A DNA stretch of 64,000 bases from Glandiceps talaboti (taxonomy: Eukaryota > Hemichordata > Enteropneusta > Spengelidae): positions 124,001-188,000 of the forward strand of contig NC_135563.1 of NCBI RefSeq assembly GCF_964340395.1, in the 5' to 3' direction. The translations under genes and the position numbers were made by a program. Numbering within the stretch: the first letter of the stretch is position 1; the number at the start of each line of letters is the position of its first letter. This document shows positions 63,743-64,000 of this stretch, in pieces. Under the pieces are notes generated by a model. That model ran no database searches and was not told the origin of the DNA. It saw nothing but the letters and a program-made list of their open reading frames with translations.

Positions 63743-64000
63743 TTCTAGAATCAATTAACTGATTCAATTTCAATATGTTTACTCAGGACACTATATTGGA
63801 TTTTGATTTATATATTTTGTATTAAGTGGCTATATGGATGAAGATTTGGCATTTATTTTTGATTTTTAGTTTATAAAACAATTTTATCATGGCTTCCTAC
63901 TTGAAAAATCAATGTCAAATAACAGTGACCATATCTGTGTTTGTAATGTCATACATTGCAAAAAGCTATTCAAAAAGTGTATAAAATTTTATTGTACGTA
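63743..64000 (+). other. 3' UTR or downstream flank
   Basis: AT-rich sequence after the stop codon with no coding potential. No AATAAA or ATTAAA was found. TATAAA, a weak variant polyadenylation signal, occurs at 63872-63877 and 63980-63985. The transcript end cannot be placed and may lie beyond the window. Confidence 0.5.

Overview
This window looks like nuclear DNA from an animal, probably an invertebrate. The only recognisable gene is the last coding exon of a solute carrier of the SLC35F6 type (drug/metabolite transporter superfamily). It lies on the + strand at the far right, behind a spliceosomal acceptor and followed by an AT-rich 3' UTR. Phylum cannot be fixed from what is here. About 97% of the window is tandem repeat, and no prokaryotic-style gene organisation is present.

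Region 1 (1-17192) is a satellite of roughly 10 bp units, consensus TCAAAACCNG, near 1,700 units. It continues off the left edge. It is organised into higher-order repeats marked by a fixed cassette that is not simply the 10-mer. The cassette core occurs 20 times, with recurring spacings of 881, 1145 and 1167 bp. A block of about 2.2 kb recurs 3,493 bp downstream. The many open frames on the + strand are a by-product of the 10 bp period (three units = 10 codons, no stops) and are not treated as genes.

Region 2 (17193-62258) is a different satellite: 29 bp units, about 1,550 copies over about 45 kb, abutting the first with no unique DNA between. A few unit types occur in a partly fixed order, and blocks of thousands of bases are repeated (shifts of 2,551, 3,157, 5,041, 5,736 and about 3,950 bp). 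This points to repeated tandem amplification at several scales. No gene is seen in it.

Region 3 (62259-64000) is unique sequence. It holds intronic DNA with a TA-flanked 250 bp MITE-like element, a decayed tRNA-derived SINE-like piece and a short 21 bp duplication. The SLC35F6-like terminal exon follows (63232-63742, with an apparent one-base deletion in a T run), then 258 bp of 3' flank or UTR. The upstream exons are not in the window. If the gene is intact, both arrays, or at least the whole 29 bp array, lie inside one of its introns.
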